From assembly GCA_959347315.1 (NCBI GenBank), contig OY365813.1, positions 33,460,995-33,524,994 on the forward strand: a stretch of 64,000 bases of DNA, read 5' to 3'. Below are positions 10,396 to 18,637 of the stretch, piece by piece (position 1 is the stretch's first letter; each line of letters opens with the position of its first letter). The notes under the pieces are model-generated. The model was not told the origin of the DNA, made no database searches, and worked only from the letters and a program-made list of their open reading frames with translations. This DNA is from Bimastos eiseni. Taxonomy: Eukaryota; Annelida; Clitellata; Crassiclitellata; Lumbricidae. Position numbers and translations under genes: made by a program.

Positions 10396-11844
10396 GTACA
10401 CAGGTACATATGCCGCTATGCATAATTATTCAGTTGGCCAATATGTTTTCTTTTCTCTTCTTTTTTCAAATATAGGTTCTGTTTTTAAATATAATATCCA
10501 CTTTTAATTATTACTAGCCTATAATAATCTTTAAATAATTTTAAAATATAGATGTTCGATAGCGATCCTGGAGTGTCCTTTCCCACGGTGAAGTTCCGGC
10601 TGTGTTTGAAGAGAAAGCCGCGGTTCTACCTGATCAACATAGTGGCCCCCTGTATACTTATGTCCATCCTGGACCTTCTGGTCTTCGTGTTACCCTCTGA
10701 CTCTGGAGAGAAAGTGTCACTGGGAATGACCGTTCTCTTGTCCTTCTCTGTGTTCCTACTGCTCATCGCTGAGAATGTGCCGAAGACGTCCGACTGTGTT
10801 CCGCTGATCGGTAAGTGAATTAATGAATGGATGGATTAATTTAGTCAGTCATTCAGACATTCTTTCACCATTTTTCATTCATTCGTTCATTCATTTGTTC
10901 ATTAATCTACCATTTCTTTATTCATAGATTCATCATAAATTCATTCATTCTTCCATCCATTCATCAACCATTCATTCACAATTCATTTATCATCCATTGA
11001 TTCATCATCCAATCATTCATCAACCATTCATTCATCAACCATGCATTCATTCATTCATCCACACGTACATTCTATTGTTCATTCACTCGTCCACCATTCA
11101 ATCATCCATCCATCCACTGCTCCATCCATATCCACACATCCACCCATACGCGATGTCCGTTGATCCCCAGGTGTCTACCTGACGATGGTCATGGCCGTCA
11201 CAGCCTCGTCCATCGTCGTCAGTGTCCTCGTCCTTGACCTTCACCACCGTGAACCGACCTCCACCGTTCCTCCTTGGCTGCGCCGCATCGCCCTCGAATA
11301 CCTCGGCCGAGTGCTCTATGTTGTCCACAACCCCCGGCAGCAGGCCCCACCCGAGGACGGGCACGGCCGAGGCCACGCACCCAAGGCTACAGGACGGTTC
11401 CACCAGGCACCGAAATCCAACCGAGGGTATCGATTGTCAAGGCCGGCAACGGGAGGAGTGCCTGCCTATCCCACTGAAACCGAAGACGAGCAGATAAGAC
11501 GCGAGGAACGAAGAACCAACGGTGTCAAAGCCCTTGGACAGGTCCAGAAGCCCGCCCTTCTTGGTTCCCCGCGCGCAGGAGAGGAGCCCGGGCCGGCTGA
11601 GCTGGCTTCCACGCTGGAGGAGATCTTGCGTCACATGCGATACCTTACCCAGACGATCAAGGACAAGGCACACAAGGAGGAGGTCAAGGACGAGTGGCGA
11701 CTCGTAGCGAAGGTTCTAGATCGAATTCTACTCATCTTTTTCGTCGTGTCGATCTCTGCTCTGACGATCTCCATTCTCTACATCTACCCGAACGCCGTAG
11801 GTAACTCCACCTGCACGCTGGGACATGATTTGCTGGAGGAATGA
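4312..11844 (+). CDS. nAChR: Nicotinic acetylcholine receptor-type Cys-loop channel subunit (5'-partial, six exons)
   Basis: Exons: 4312-4356, 4992-5101, 9115-9400, 10552-10810 and 11171-11844, plus unseen 5' exon(s); the 4312 exon is the first one visible. All junctions are AG/GT and the phases chain without a break. The product is a pentameric ligand-gated ion channel subunit of the plasma membrane. Visible features are the WLEV-HWIDEFLTW strand (loop D region), the Cys-loop C-x13-C with a YYPFDTQLC core, the WTYD of loop B, TM1 ending FVLPSDSGEK, TM2 (GEKVSLGMTVLLSFSVFLLL) with Glu at the inner mouth typical of cation-selective members, TM3 (VYLTMVMAVTASSIVVSVLV), an intracellular loop of about 130 residues, and TM4 ending ILYIYPNAVG. 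The loop C region (NQMFDSDPGVSFPTVKF) lacks the vicinal Cys pair of alpha subunits, so this is a non-alpha or divergent subunit. The signal peptide and first strands are not in the visible exons. The introns carry many transposon remnants. Confidence 0.93.
4357..4991. repeat. Intron: (TATG)n, antisense CR1-like tail, (ATCC)n array
   Basis: The intron contains a TATG tetranucleotide array at 4414-4455. From 4462 to 4545 is an antisense LINE/SINE tail beginning ATTTATATAGCG, the complement of the common CGCTATATAAAT end. An (ATCC/ATTC)n array runs from 4778 to 4965 right up to the splice acceptor. Confidence 0.7.
4992..5101 (+). CDS. nAChR: nAChR-like exon (110 bp, ligand-binding domain)
   Basis: The exon encodes HWIDEFLTWKPEEYGGLTRL, then IVPPQLIWLPDFGLEN. 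It has acceptor 'ccatgaag' and donor 'gtgact', enters in phase 0 and leaves in phase 2. Nicotinic subunits have the same W-x-D-x-x-L-x-W, YGG and P-x-x-x-x-W-x-P-D landmarks. Confidence 0.93.
5191..5377 (+). repeat. SINE-like family A (copy 2)
   Basis: This intronic copy has the 'ccactggcgactctttcaact...cactgttttgctaatt' body and ends GGCGCTATATAAATAATATT, matching the family 3' tail. It is 5' truncated. Confidence 0.65.
5527..5673 (+). mobile_element. CR1-like LINE C-terminal fragment
   Basis: A degenerate copy of the 'TCTACCTGGAATGACCTTC' block (decoding near SIYLE-PSS), followed by a Phe-Pro-Arg-Gly end (TTTCCTCGGGGTTTC) and a GGGCGCCGTATAAA tail. It matches the opposite-strand fragments at 35.5 and 47.9 kb. 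Stops interrupt it. Confidence 0.5.
5889..6756. mobile_element. DNA transposon remnant with long inverted repeats (GGACAAT element)
   Basis: The left arm (about 5892-5984) and right arm (about 6673-6756) are inverted copies. Both start at the outer edge with AGGACAAT, carry several further GGACAATAACCCC blocks, and meet the interior at GGATAGTAATGG / CCATTACTATCC. Arms of about 85-95 bp around a 690-bp AT-rich core without an open frame fit a non-autonomous, MITE-like DNA transposon. A poly-C run inflates the left arm (5957-5970). The superfamily is unresolved and no clear target duplication was found. Confidence 0.7.
6289..6421. mobile_element. hAT-type MITE nested in the GGACAAT element
   Basis: A 133-bp insert starts CAGAGGCGGCGAT and ends ATCACCACCTCTG, which are imperfect inverted repeats. 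The octamers AGCAATTT (6281-6288) and ATCAATCT (6422-6429) agree at six of eight positions, like a decayed 8-bp hAT target duplication. The interior has matching GAGGGG / CCCCTC stem sequence. Confidence 0.6.
6757..7284. other. Intron sequence without recognised feature
   Basis: The overlapping open frames here match no family I recognise and have no convincing splice signals. The segment is part of the large intron between the channel exons at 5101 and 9115. A short stretch around 6850-6920 resembles 49210-49310 ('cgacgtagagctcgtgaataagct', '...agaagtttggagattacgatta'), so it is an old dispersed repeat. Confidence 0.5.
7285..7815. repeat. Degenerate ~40-bp minisatellite
   Basis: A phrase close to AGAAGCTGGATTGATGAAAA followed by GAATCATGCTTAAGT recurs about a dozen times with spacing of roughly 38-48 bp. 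Both length and sequence have drifted. It lies in the nAChR intron. Confidence 0.8.
7938..8990. repeat. Microsatellite cluster: (TCAA)n, (GACAGA)n, (GTCC/GTCT)n, (AAT)n
   Basis: TCAA occupies 7941-7985, GAGACAGA 8185-8350, CGTCTGTC 8440-8500, and AAT/AAC trinucleotides 8813-8975. The stretch 8500-8800 has no recognised content. Arg/Glu/Thr-rich or Tyr-rich frames here are low-complexity artefacts. Confidence 0.85.
9115..9400 (+). CDS. nAChR: nAChR-like exon (286 bp, Cys-loop)
   Basis: The acceptor is 'ccacctag' and the donor 'gtattc'. The exon carries the hallmark disulphide loop C-QLDITYYPFDTQL-C (13 residues between cysteines), followed by ELDFVDWTYDARFVIL. It closes with GEWDVIRTQALGVNQ. 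Entry in phase 2 joins exactly to the preceding exon. One NGS sequon is present in ILINGSDV. Confidence 0.95.
9640..10045 (+). mobile_element. CR1-like LINE C-terminal remnant
   Basis: Conceptual reading gives LHWLPAPKCIRFNTLALMCN, then GFAPPTFW, WNSL-type and FRKHLQAFLFS-type pieces, which are the end of a CR1-group reverse transcriptase protein (HWLP...APxYL...WNSLP...FKxxLKxxLF). Stops and frame changes break it. It ends with the GCGCTATATAAAT tail and lies in the intron after the Cys-loop exon. Confidence 0.75.
10096..10296 (+). repeat. tRNA-derived SINE, family B (copy 1)
   Basis: It begins GTGGCACGGTGGC and has a GGGTTCGACCCTCG B box. The tRNA-unrelated body is 'ccttgagcaagtcctt...ttgctctgcagtacaactgc...gaggcgtgtgcactt' and ends 'gttggaagaagggcggtatcaaattt'. 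Copies recur on the - strand at 16.9, 24.9 and 36.2 kb. The A box region is partly deleted here. Confidence 0.85.
10297..10403. repeat. (AT)n palindrome
   Basis: TA dinucleotides make up 10302-10330. Then CTGTGTACATTTATATAT at 10332 is mirrored by the complementary ATATATAAATGTACACAG ending at 10403. The outer arms match base for base around an AT core, so the DNA could extrude a cruciform. It grows from the 3' end of the SINE. Confidence 0.85.
10552..10810 (+). CDS. nAChR: nAChR-like exon (259 bp, loop C, TM1 and TM2)
   Basis: The acceptor is 'aaatatag' and the donor 'gtaagt', with exit in phase 1. It encodes the final extracellular strand, then basic KRKPRFYLINIVAPC, which is the usual start of TM1 with its conserved Pro-Cys. 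The TM1-TM2 linker is SDSGEKVSLGMT and TM2 ends LLLIAENVPKTSD. No Cys-Cys pair occurs in the loop C segment. The ATG at the exon start is internal to the gene. Confidence 0.95.
10811..11140. repeat. Intron filled by (TTCA)n/(ATCC)n simple sequence
   Basis: The intron between TM2 and TM3 exons is almost wholly degenerate TTCATTCA, CATCAACC and ATCCATCC units. Confidence 0.85.
11171..11844 (+). CDS. nAChR: nAChR-like terminal exon (TM3, intracellular loop, TM4, stop)
   Basis: The acceptor 'gatccccag' is followed by GTCTACCTGACGATG in phase 1, giving G-VYLTMVMAV. The single exon holds TM3, the HHREP turn, a Pro/Arg-rich cytoplasmic loop of roughly 130 residues, an amphipathic ELASTLEEILRHMRYLTQTI helix, and TM4 (VLDRILLIFFVVSISALTIS), with TGA at 11842-11844. 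The last coding bases are re-used in the downstream repeat array. Confidence 0.93.
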
Positions 11845-12395
11845 GGTCAAATTGGCGAAAATGAGGTCAAGTTGGCGTCAGCATTTACGTAACAGAACCA
11901 GCTACGTGTTACTTGAATGCTGGGACGGGATTTGCTGGAGGAATGAGGCCAAGTTGACGTAGATGAGATCAAGTTGGCGAAAATGAGTTCCAATTGGCTT
12001 GAGAGTCTACGCAGCGGAAGGCTGGCTGTGGGACGTAATTACCTAGAGCAACGATGTCAAGTTGCCGTCACCAATTACGCAACAAAGCCCTCTGCGTTCT
12101 GCCTTTTATCTGGTACGTGATTTGCTGGAGGAACAAGGTCAAACTGACGTCAAAATGACGTGAATGAATGAACGATCGACCTGATGTATTGCCTTTACTA
12201 CGAGTAGCTTTCGATTGTTTGGATTTGGAATAATTAGACCTAGGTCAGGCTGACGTCCGAATATACAAGCGAGCATTTGCGATTGATCGCATCATTGAGG
12301 TCAAAATGACGTCAACCTTTTATCAGCAGCATTCATAGCAAGAAAGGAACAAACTGATTGTTGGAAAATTAGGTCAAAACTGACGTCAGCCTTTT
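11845..12395 (+). repeat. 3'-flank array of AGGTCA-TGACGTCA composite motifs
   Basis: Directly after the channel stop codon, phrases of the form GAGGTCAAGTTGGCGTCA / AGGTCAAACTGACGTCA recur at 11845, 11859, 11945, 11966, 12053, 12136, 12242, 12298 and 12371. A longer unit that includes the end of the coding exon (GATTTGCTGGAGGAATGAGG) is repeated at about 11826, 11930 and 12119. AGGTCA is the nuclear-receptor half-site and TGACGTCA the CRE palindrome, but binding is only inferred. It could equally be an ordinary degenerate minisatellite. Confidence 0.6.
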
Positions 12396-12564
12396 AGAAA
12401 GAAATCTCGTGTTATTCCTACTACAGATCGTGACTGTATTAATAGTCTACGCGCTCTGTTTAACGAACGATATGCAAAACGGATTTAGTTTTAAACAATC
12501 ATATTAAGTTGCTTCTCGATTCTAGCCTGTTCTGTTTTGGGTCATGTTGGAAATGTAGGAAAAT

Positions 12565-13105
12565 ACCGAGCATTTATATAGCGCCCCATCAATAAACCTC
12601 AAAAGCGCTCCCAGCCACGACAAGAGAAAAAATACTCGAGGGACATGTAAAAACTTGACGGCTGGGCCACGAGCAATGAGGGGCGCTCAAATGGGAGATC
12701 ATTCCATATTGAATGGCCCACAGCCGAGAACGCACGGCGCTGCCTAATAGCCAAGCGAGCACGTGGAACTAGAATCTCACTTTTCGCCGCAGAACGATGC
12801 ACCCGTTGCGCTGCAGCGTCGGACTCTGGGCGGCAAAGATAAATAAAATAAGAAAGACCACAGCCAAGAATGCAACGCAAAACAAGAGCAGCAATGCGGT
12901 ATGAAATTCGCTGTGACACTGGCAGCCAATGCGAAACATCGCGCATGTAGATCCATGCAGAAACAGAGGAGAATTTTGGAAACCGCCAATTGAGCCGAGC
13001 AGCCGAGCGCAGAACCCGATCCATGTTCATGAAATAATCACGATATTTTTTTACAACGAGCGCTCTGTGAAAGCTGGGCCGATGACATCGGCCCAGCTTC
13101 TTCAC
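12565..13105 (-). mobile_element. CR1-like LINE C-terminal fragment (open 168-codon stretch)
   Basis: On the - strand an uninterrupted frame (13105 to 12599) decodes the end of a CR1-group polymerase. Visible pieces are HWLPVSQRISYRIAALVLRC, AFSAVGHSIWNDLP and PSSFYMSLEYFFSCRGWERF. Its 3' UTR runs to about 12565 and ends GCGCTATATAAATGC on the - strand. Reverse transcriptase motifs further 5' are missing, so it is a typical 5'-truncated insertion. It lies antisense to, and just downstream of, the channel gene. Confidence 0.85.
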
Positions 13106-14092
13106 ACAGCTTCTTCACGAGTGCAGGGTGCTGCGTCGAGTCGGAGGGGCTGCCCAGCGTATCAAGTGGAAGCTGACGATTACATACATGTATATTGTAT
13201 ATCCGGCATATCGTGTTGCGTCTCTATAGCAGGAGTTGTGAGAGAGGTTTAGGGTCCGGTTAGGATTCGTGATTGTCGGTTAGGGACTTAGGGTAGACCT
13301 ACGCTTAACACGTTGACCGCTAGTGATCTGTTTGAAATATTCTAGTATCCTTAGGCCATTATATGCAAAAATGAATTGGTCTTGCGCCTTTAAAATTTCA
13401 TTTATTAATTCCTATTTGTGGCCGAAATATTAGCAAACAACGCGAGGGGGTTACTTTTTATGATTTATGGTATTTTCCGCGCAGCCGCTGCATGCAGCAT
13501 GCCAAAAGATTCCCGATAACCGTACGACTTGCGGATCCCGGCATTGCATGTTTACCAAGTATCCGATAGAATCTCTCTCTCGACGCTACCTAGTCATGCA
13601 TCTGGATTCTAGAGTCTAGACATTTTGGCCTACCTAAGCCTACCATAAGTTATAGAGTCCGCATTGGACAACTGAACAAAGAAAACTAAAACTGCTCTTG
13701 ATTCGACTTTCAGTGATCCTCCCTTTTTCGCTCTCTAGTCACACCTAAGTCGTGCTAAATTCAATTGTTAACATAACCGTCTAATTTCCATATTAAAATC
13801 TATAGCCCTTCGTTGAACGAACAAGGCATAGGCCTACGATTTGCACGCACAGCCCGGTGTACATAGGGCTATCATAATTCTTACATAGAGTATACATGTA
13901 GCTCTCTAATGCAGACTGACATGTCAACTTCAATTTCCTCTTTCCATTCTGCCGAGTCCTTTTGGAATCTGAGCTTAACGAGAAATTAGCTCTAACGGGC
14001 ATTTAAGGAGTTTTAGCACATACTAATGTAGATTAGGTCTTCTCCCTCGTTTTCCCGCTAGAGCTAATTACCTGTGGGTAGCTACCATTTTT
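13106..14092. other. Intergenic, no recognised feature
   Basis: I see only scattered short ORFs without family resemblance. A 'ggtttagggtccggttaggattcg...ggttagggacttagggtag' stretch at 13245-13295 is loosely telomere-like but too short and irregular to call. Confidence 0.45.
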
Positions 14093-14210
14093 CATCGCCC
14101 TCCTCTTTTATCCAGGCTTGGGGCTGGCACTGTCAGAGTACGAACAGTGACGGAGCTCATTTCATTTGTATAATTATAAGAGTTGCAATTTAAGGACACT
14201 GTGTGACAAG
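14093..14210 (+). repeat. Dispersed ~120-bp repeat, family D (copy 1)
   Basis: The core is CGCCCTCCTC...TTATCCAGGCTTGGG...CTGGCACTGTCAGAGT with a following CAGTGACGGAG. It is followed by the 'tttaaggacactgtgtgac' module that begins the next unit in tandem copies. Other copies are at 15.4, 29.1, 31.0 (x3), 44.0 (x2), 47.3, 56.8 and 59.0 kb. Confidence 0.75.
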
Positions 14211-14394
14211 GGCCCATTCGTGTAATAAGTACGCGACAAACGGACTTTCGGACCCCCTCCGCCTCTGTCTCTCCATGCGTATATGTAAATTTGAGCTCTT
14301 CCTCAAGTGTATAGGTTAAACGGCTAAAGGCATCTATAAAACATTGATTTTATCACAGGAATATTTATTTTTGTTAAGCTTCATATTTGACAGC
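14211..14394. other. Non-coding, no recognised feature
   Basis: No gene or clear repeat seen in this short spacer. Confidence 0.4.
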
Positions 14395-15085
14395 GTCGGT
14401 GGCTTCGCCAGACCTTCGAGGCTGGGGGAGGTAAAAAGTCCCTGACGACTAGAGGGGTCTGGGGCGGCACTCCAGAAGGCTACACAATTTTGAGCATTTG
14501 ATGCCAAATGGAATGCATTCTGGACTCTTGTTTACCTGATATTATTAAACCATTCTTTCAAAGTAAAGTACCTAAATCATCTCGATGTGTGCAATAATGT
14601 GCCTATATACCGATTATAAATATGTAATGAAGCTGAGAATTTAGACGTCAGAAGGCGCCTAATTAGACGTTTGGGCGTCGCAGTCGAAGAATTGGAAATC
14701 GCAGTGTCTTTCTAGGCTTCAACTATAAGCCTTAGTCATTGCCAGATTATTAAAAGCGAGATGAAGTGAAATTTTAAAGTAGGCCTAAAACTAGCCGTGC
14801 AACACAGCTTCATCTGGAAATGCATTTCAGCGTGATGTTGTTTTGCAAAACAGATGGCGTATTCAGTGGCTTCGCCAGAACTTGGAGGTTTTGGAAGCAA
14901 AAAGCCCTAAGGACTAAGTAGTTTCTCAATGGGGGTATGGGGCGTAACCCTAGAAGCCTGCACAGATTTTAGCATTTGATGCCAAAATGAAGTACATTTT
15001 GGGCTCTTGTTTACCGCACATTTTTCAAATATGATCTTGAATTAAAATTGCCCAAATCATCTCGATTTGTGACAAAGTTTGACCA
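14395..15085. repeat. Pair of ~210-bp direct repeats (family E)
   Basis: Two diverged copies, about 14395-14605 and 14868-15085, share GTGGCTTCGCCAGA, a GGGGT-TGGGGCGG-type block, 'agcatttgatgccaaa', 'ctcttgtttac' and 'aatcatctcgat'. The second starts CAGTGGCTTCGCC, which resembles a hAT terminus, but no matching right end was found. The spacer 14606-14867 has no recognised feature. Confidence 0.6.
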
Positions 15086-15420
15086 CATTATATATGCAGG
15101 GGACCTAAATTATGAAATGTCAAATTACAACTCGCCTACGTAGGGTACACCCTCGATATATAACTCCTCGGATTTGCAGGAATCCCAAAATCCAGCCTGG
15201 GCCCTGTTGGGACGAGGGGGAGCTGCCTCCTTCCCACGTGTCGACGCTAACGAACAGCTTAAATTTACGTAATCATTAAAAAAGTTATATTTGCGTACCT
15301 ACATTTTCCTGGACTCCCTCCCGCTCACCATACGCACCCGCATGCAAAATCGCCGAAATTTGAACCCCGTCGCTGCGTGCGACGCCGTTCGTAGGCTAAT
15401 ATGTGGATGGCCCCTAACAA

Positions 15421-15497
15421 AGATCAATAGCGTCGCCCTCCTCCCTTATCCTGTCTCTGGACTGGCACTGCCGCCGTGCAAGCAGTGCTGGAGTTGG
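15421..15497 (+). repeat. Family D repeat (copy 2)
   Basis: 'aatagcgtcgccctcctccc...ctggactggcactgcc...gtgcaagcagtgctggagt' matches the family core. An open frame crossing it is not considered a gene. Confidence 0.7.
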
Positions 15498-16892
15498 CAT
15501 TGTCATAGCTGGGACTGATGATGATAGGCATTAATTTTATTTAACGACGCATCCATGACAAAGATGGTATATATGTATGCGTCAGAAAAACATGTAGCTT
15601 GGAAGCCTTGGAGGCTTGGAGGCTTGGTCCCCACTTATTTATAATTATATACTTTACATACAGCGCCACCTAGCGAATCCAACTGTCAGACAATTACGCT
15701 GTTCGTAGATATAATAACGGTTCGTTTTGCATCAATATATTTATATAGCGTTTCTCGAGTGCATCCATATCGTATGCGCTTCACGTTCAAGAGACCCAGA
15801 GAAAGGAAGAGGTCTTTAGAAAATGAAAGAGTCACAAGGCTCGCCAGTATTCAAGAGGCAACATATCGAAGTAGTGTGTTGGTTCCATAATTAGGGTGCA
15901 TTGAAGGAAAAGGCTAGCATTTTAGTCATAGTTGACCTGGCTCACTTGACAAAGAAATCGTTACGGTAGAATAAATTAATAGTCGTTCAAAATAGGGAGA
16001 AGTATTAGGCAATTGTCGAGACCAGTCGTACAAGAATCTTGGTAAGGAAGAAAAAATGCGGTAATAATTCTTTCAGAGGTTGACATTCAGATGGACTGAG
16101 TCGGTATTAAATGTCGGCAAATAGTTGTGCGATACGCTGATCACCTATTCGCCCTTTTCAGAATATCAAGTTGCATGTTGTGTCGATAGTGCAAACATCC
16201 TCGTCTGACGCTAATTAAATTACGTCACGAATTGTGGTATCTTAAAGCCGTGCGCTGTGGACAGCGTTGCATAAGGAAATGTAATCTGCGGTATAGTTTG
16301 TCAGCGTTGCTCCTCCCCTTTTGCCCCGCCCACTAGGTGATTGACACTGGCAACGCTGGCCATGGTGGGAGTATTGTCGTCTTTTTGATTATGGTCGTGT
16401 GGATTTAAAACGTTTTTTCGAGTTTTCGATAAATATTGCTTATAGATAATACTGTGCGGAGTTGATTACATCAAGCTGCAATTGCGTCGTGACGTGTTAC
16501 AATATTTTTCGGCAGATGAGGAGTACTATTACCATTCTGACCCAACGTACGTGAGTTTGCTTGCTATCGATGTTGTTTGACAGTTTTGTGGACATATTAT
16601 GTAGCAAAATTTTTCGGGTCTATTACCAGACTAAGGTCAAAATGGTTGGACGGTTATGAATCATTTTATATGGAATTAAAATCCGTGACATTTAACTGTG
16701 ACTGCGTGGGTGAACCATCTAAATCCGGATGGGGCGCTCTATAAAGCATGGTGGTTCTGCAGCCGAATATTCAGGAGTTCTGTGGCCGAAGATTTGTTGC
16801 GTATCTAAATCGATACTGACCTGTAACCATTAGCCCATTACCTCTGAACAACAATTTTTTATAGTTGAGGTTGCTTGATAATTTTTATTAAG
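15498..16892. other. Intergenic with antisense LINE tail and a GC-box/hairpin patch
   Basis: At 15735-15850 an antisense tail begins ATATTTATATAGCG. At 16302-16358 CAGCGTTGC and its complement GCAACGCTG flank a CCCCGCCC box, giving a potential hairpin or old inverted repeat. The rest of the interval shows no gene, and no coding exon could be tied to the GC-rich patch. Confidence 0.45.
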
Positions 16893-17079
16893 AAATTCCA
16901 ACATTTATTGTTCAGAAGTGCACACACCTCGACGGCGCAATTGCAGTTGTACTGCAGAGCAATGGTGCGCAAAGGACTTGCTCAAGGTTCCTACTCAGTG
17001 ATGCCTCGGACGAGGGTAGAACTCACTCACTCAGCGCACACCGACCACTCTATCTAACCTAGCAGCCACCGTGCCACAC
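16893..17079 (-). repeat. tRNA-derived SINE family B (copy 2)
   Basis: This antisense copy shows the conserved 'cctcgacggcgcaattgcagttgtactgcagagcaatggtgcgcaaagg' body complement and ends at CCACCGTGCCACA, the complement of the tRNA-like 5' head. The B box complement is degenerate (GAGGGTAGAACTCA). Confidence 0.8.
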
Positions 17080-17089
17080 ACGGTTGTGT

Positions 17090-17335
17090 GTGTTGGATTG
17101 TCAATCGAGCAGTCCGAAGTTAAATCCACACCAGAGCAGCAATCTGGTTTGAGATTTCTGCTCCACCTGTGCCCCCTATCCAACTCTGCTGTGAGTACAC
17201 TCACTGTACACTGTCAGTGGGAAGATGAGAAGGCAAGAGAGAGGACTCGCTGCCCGCCTCATATGTTGAGGCTAAGAAAATAAATCCATACCCATAGTGG
17301 CCTCAGGGCCAGCATAAGAGACTGTTCTTCCAAGT
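17090..17335 (+). repeat. tRNA-like SINE family C (copy 1)
   Basis: Shares 'ggaagatgagaaggcaagagagaggact...cccgcct', a central ATATGTTGAGGCTAAGAAAA, and a 'tggcctcagggccagcataagagactgttctt' end with 28.85 kb (+) and 46.6 kb (-). It follows family B directly. Confidence 0.6.
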
Positions 17336-17384
17336 GGGGTAGAGACAAGTAAAGTCTATTCACTTATGTGATTGCCATTGGTAG

Positions 17385-17730
17385 GGATGAACTGATATTC
17401 AGCTCAGTAACTTGGCTCGGTCGAGTTTCATAGTACTTGGACTCAGACAAACAATGGGACCTAGTGTTAATAAAAATCGGCTCTCCGATTTTCTGTTTTG
17501 AAAATGAAAATATGATTTTTATTTACAAAACGACAATCGACCTAACTAAAAACACAAATACTGTTACTATTAGTCCTTATTAGTACTACTTCTTAGTGTA
17601 AGCTTAGGCAAAACCAGAAAATTCATAAGAATTTTGCAAACTGCCAAACTAAAAATGTATAGAATGAGACTCTTAAATATTCCAGACTCGGGCTCGGTAC
17701 AATTCAGCTCATAAAACTCGATTTCAGCTT
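17385..17730 (-). mobile_element. TAGGGATGAA element (copy 1, truncated)
   Basis: The segment is the inverted complement of 51378-51783. Shared blocks include 'cacaaatactgttactattagt', 'tacttcttagtgtaag' and 'ggtacaattcagctcataaaactcg'. Its TAGGGATGAA terminus is at 17385; the other terminus is replaced by a family A SINE fragment. Confidence 0.65.
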
Positions 17731-17731
17731 A

Positions 17732-17800
17732 CTGTGCTCTGTTTTGCTCACTGTTGTAACATATTTGTTAGTGTAAATATCACTGCGCTCCATGGATCTG
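17732..17800 (+). repeat. SINE family A fragment
   Basis: 'ctgtgctctgttttgctcactgttgtaacatatttgtta' matches the body of family A. Confidence 0.5.
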
Positions 17801-17814
17801 TTCTATTGCATGGC

Positions 17815-18219
17815 TATTATGGGTCGCAACCCCACAGGGGTCACCTTATAGTTTACCAGGGGTCGCCTGGAACCTTTAGGAGTTTGTTAAAACACTGTTC
17901 AGCCTTGAATTTTCAGCTCCGTGTATAATATTTATATAATCATGATTATTACTTGCCTTCTACTATAGTGACTTTAAGTGATCCTTACTTATTTCTTATA
18001 CTGTGATTCATTTAATAAAATTATTATCAACTAAATTTTTTTAATTGTTCTGTTAATTAAAGATTGATTATGCTGTCATGCATGAGGTGTATGGATTAAC
18101 AAATAATAAGAAGTAAAACGCAGCGAAGGCAGTAACCCAATACTTTTAATAGCTGGGGGTCGTCACATCTTTTTAAATGTTATTGGGGGTCGCAGGGCTA
18201 AAAAGATTGAGAACCGCTG
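17815..18219 (-). mobile_element. hAT (Charlie-type) remnant
   Basis: The right edge, read on the - strand, is CAGCGGTTCTCAATCTTTTT followed by GGTCGC-type sequence. This is the well-known CAGxGGTTCTCAA terminus of hAT/Charlie-like elements, whose ends carry GGGGTCGC motifs. The left edge shows GGGTCGCAACCCCACAGGGG but its terminal bases are eroded. No transposase frame. Confidence 0.55.
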
Positions 18220-18637
18220 CCTTATGGTCTTCTCTTGTAACCTAACACTGTTTAGTGATAATCAATTTCTTGCTCTCCATGTCTTTTCTGTTACACCGTC
18301 ATTGTCAATGAGACAAGCTACTTGGTTTTATTTGGTTTGGTTGCAATGAATTATCATTATCGTTATCATTATATTTGTTAGTAATTAAGTTCAGCATCTT
18401 TTAGGCTAACACAGAGAGAGCACTGTGAATAGATCTCTTTATGGGGTGCTATATAAATGTTTGACTACATTAATTTACATTATTGTGCACTGTTTTGCCA
18501 ATCGTTGTAATGTATTCATTTGTAATGACATTGATATCATATAGACTAGCGCATAGAATGCCTCTGAGTAGTTATCTTGAAGGGACGCTTACATAAGTGT
18601 TCTATTACATTACATTACTTGTTTATTCAATGTCTTC
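18220..18637 (+). repeat. SINE family A copies in tandem (copies 3-4)
   Basis: One copy ends GGGGTGCTATATAAATGTTT at about 18445-18465. The next (18481-18622) has TGTGCACTGTTTTGCC...AATG, then CTCTGAGTAG-TATCTTGAAGGGACGCT, the 3' tail also found at the end of the LINE at 21.0 kb. The first 180 bases are unassigned. Confidence 0.6.

Noticed and set aside
13245..13300. Telomere-like GGTTAGGG phrases
   Set aside because: Only a few irregular units, too short to call.
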